The position numbers and the translations under genes are program-made. Below, in pieces: positions 63,774 to 64,000 of a stretch of 64,000 bases of DNA. The DNA is taken from the NCBI GenBank assembly GCA_959019945.1, contig CAUEQD010000002.1:109089-173088 (forward strand), given 5' to 3'. The DNA comes from an uncultured Collinsella sp. Lineage in GTDB: Bacteria; Actinomycetota; Coriobacteriia; Coriobacteriales; Coriobacteriaceae. How positions within the stretch are numbered: the first letter of the stretch is position 1; every line of letters begins with the position of its first letter. Under the pieces are notes generated by a model. That model ran no database searches, was not told the origin of the DNA, and was given only the letters and a program-made list of their open reading frames with translations.

Positions 63774-63880
63774 GGATACCTCCTTTGATTGCTTCCTAGC
63801 CAATATGGCGATAGGAATTAATGGCTCCCGGTGGGCGACGTATTAAATGGCTGCGCAATATACAGCGTAACCAAAGCAAC

Positions 63881-63886
63881 ATTATA
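63881..63886 (-). promoter_or_regulatory. Promoter -10 of the FHA-kinase region
   Basis: TATAAT on the minus strand, about 110 bp upstream of the FHA gene start. A -35 is not clear. Confidence 0.45.
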
Positions 63887-63950
63887 GGCCACATGTTCGA
63901 AATTGCAGGAAGACTGAGAGATTTGGTTTGGACTGGACGGAAATCCCTTG

Positions 63951-64000
63951 ATTATCGACTTCATCCGAACACCTCCCACATTCATCCGTACATGTACGGA
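63951..64000 (-). repeat. Dispersed repeat with small-ORF start, copy 3 (inverted), and end palindrome
   Basis: The reverse strand reads GATGAATGTGGGAGGTGTTC, then GGATGAAGTCGATAATCAAG, a near copy of 8503-8546. An ATG here opens a 48-codon frame, MKSIIKGFPSSPNQISQSSC..., ending near 63820. The window ends with the perfect palindrome TCCGTACATGTACGGA (63985-64000). Confidence 0.7.

Overview
The window reads as a chromosomal segment of a high-GC anaerobic actinobacterium of the class Coriobacteriia, most likely Collinsella or a close relative. This is inferred from the gene set and style, not from a search. The clues are a split two-subunit transketolase, ribosomal protein L31 with a long Ala/Lys/Glu tail, FtsE with a long disordered N-terminus, an LPXTG surface protein with long coiled coils, rubredoxin, and the high G+C of housekeeping genes.

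Layout. 1-1545: citrate synthase (cut by the window edge) and an ACT-domain protein. 1.9-8.5 kb: an accessory block with a decayed tyrosine integrase, an XRE regulator with its membrane partner, and two related ABC systems (one split, one fused). 8.7-16.5 kb: core genes rpmE, secA, prfB, a YitT-type protein and the two transketolase subunits. 16.7-20.3 kb: an ECF sigma factor operon with a membrane protein and an ABC exporter. 20.6-24.0 kb: a lower-GC island with a HigB toxin, a HigA-ImmA-type antitoxin/protease and two convergent genes that I recognise as sce7725- and sce7726-like. 24.2-25.6 kb: decayed phage and helicase fragments. 25.7-30.1 kb: ftsE, ftsX, rnr. 30.3-36.3 kb: a serine recombinase, a VanZ-like protein and a MurNAc recycling cluster (murR, murQ, murP, mupG). 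36.3-40 kb: an ArsC/Spx-like protein, a truncated regulator, tRNA-Gln and tRNA-Glu, a TPR protein, smpB, a flavin reductase and rubredoxin. 40.2-60.5 kb: mntH, gltB/gltD, an unknown protein, a nuclease-like protein, an amidohydrolase, a zinc-ribbon membrane protein, the copA-copZ-csoR operon and a very large CAP-domain surface protein. 60.6-63.8 kb: a Ser/Thr kinase with an FHA-domain partner.

The most striking feature is a family of 57-bp palindromic units repeated at 79-81 bp spacing. Seventeen units form six short arrays (40179, 41721, 49393, 50795, 56525, 60375). The arrays come in three pairs, and each pair brackets exactly one gene: mntH, the nuclease-like gene, and the CAP-domain surface protein gene. 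No cas genes are visible. Other dispersed hairpin families, and a motif of about 40 bp that starts small ORFs, occur elsewhere in the window.

Working connections: copper efflux is under CsoR with an operator in the copA promoter; MurNAc(-GlcNAc) uptake, hydrolysis and conversion to GlcNAc-6-P form one catabolic unit; ammonia assimilation runs through GltBD; the kinase and FHA proteins probably form one signalling pair.
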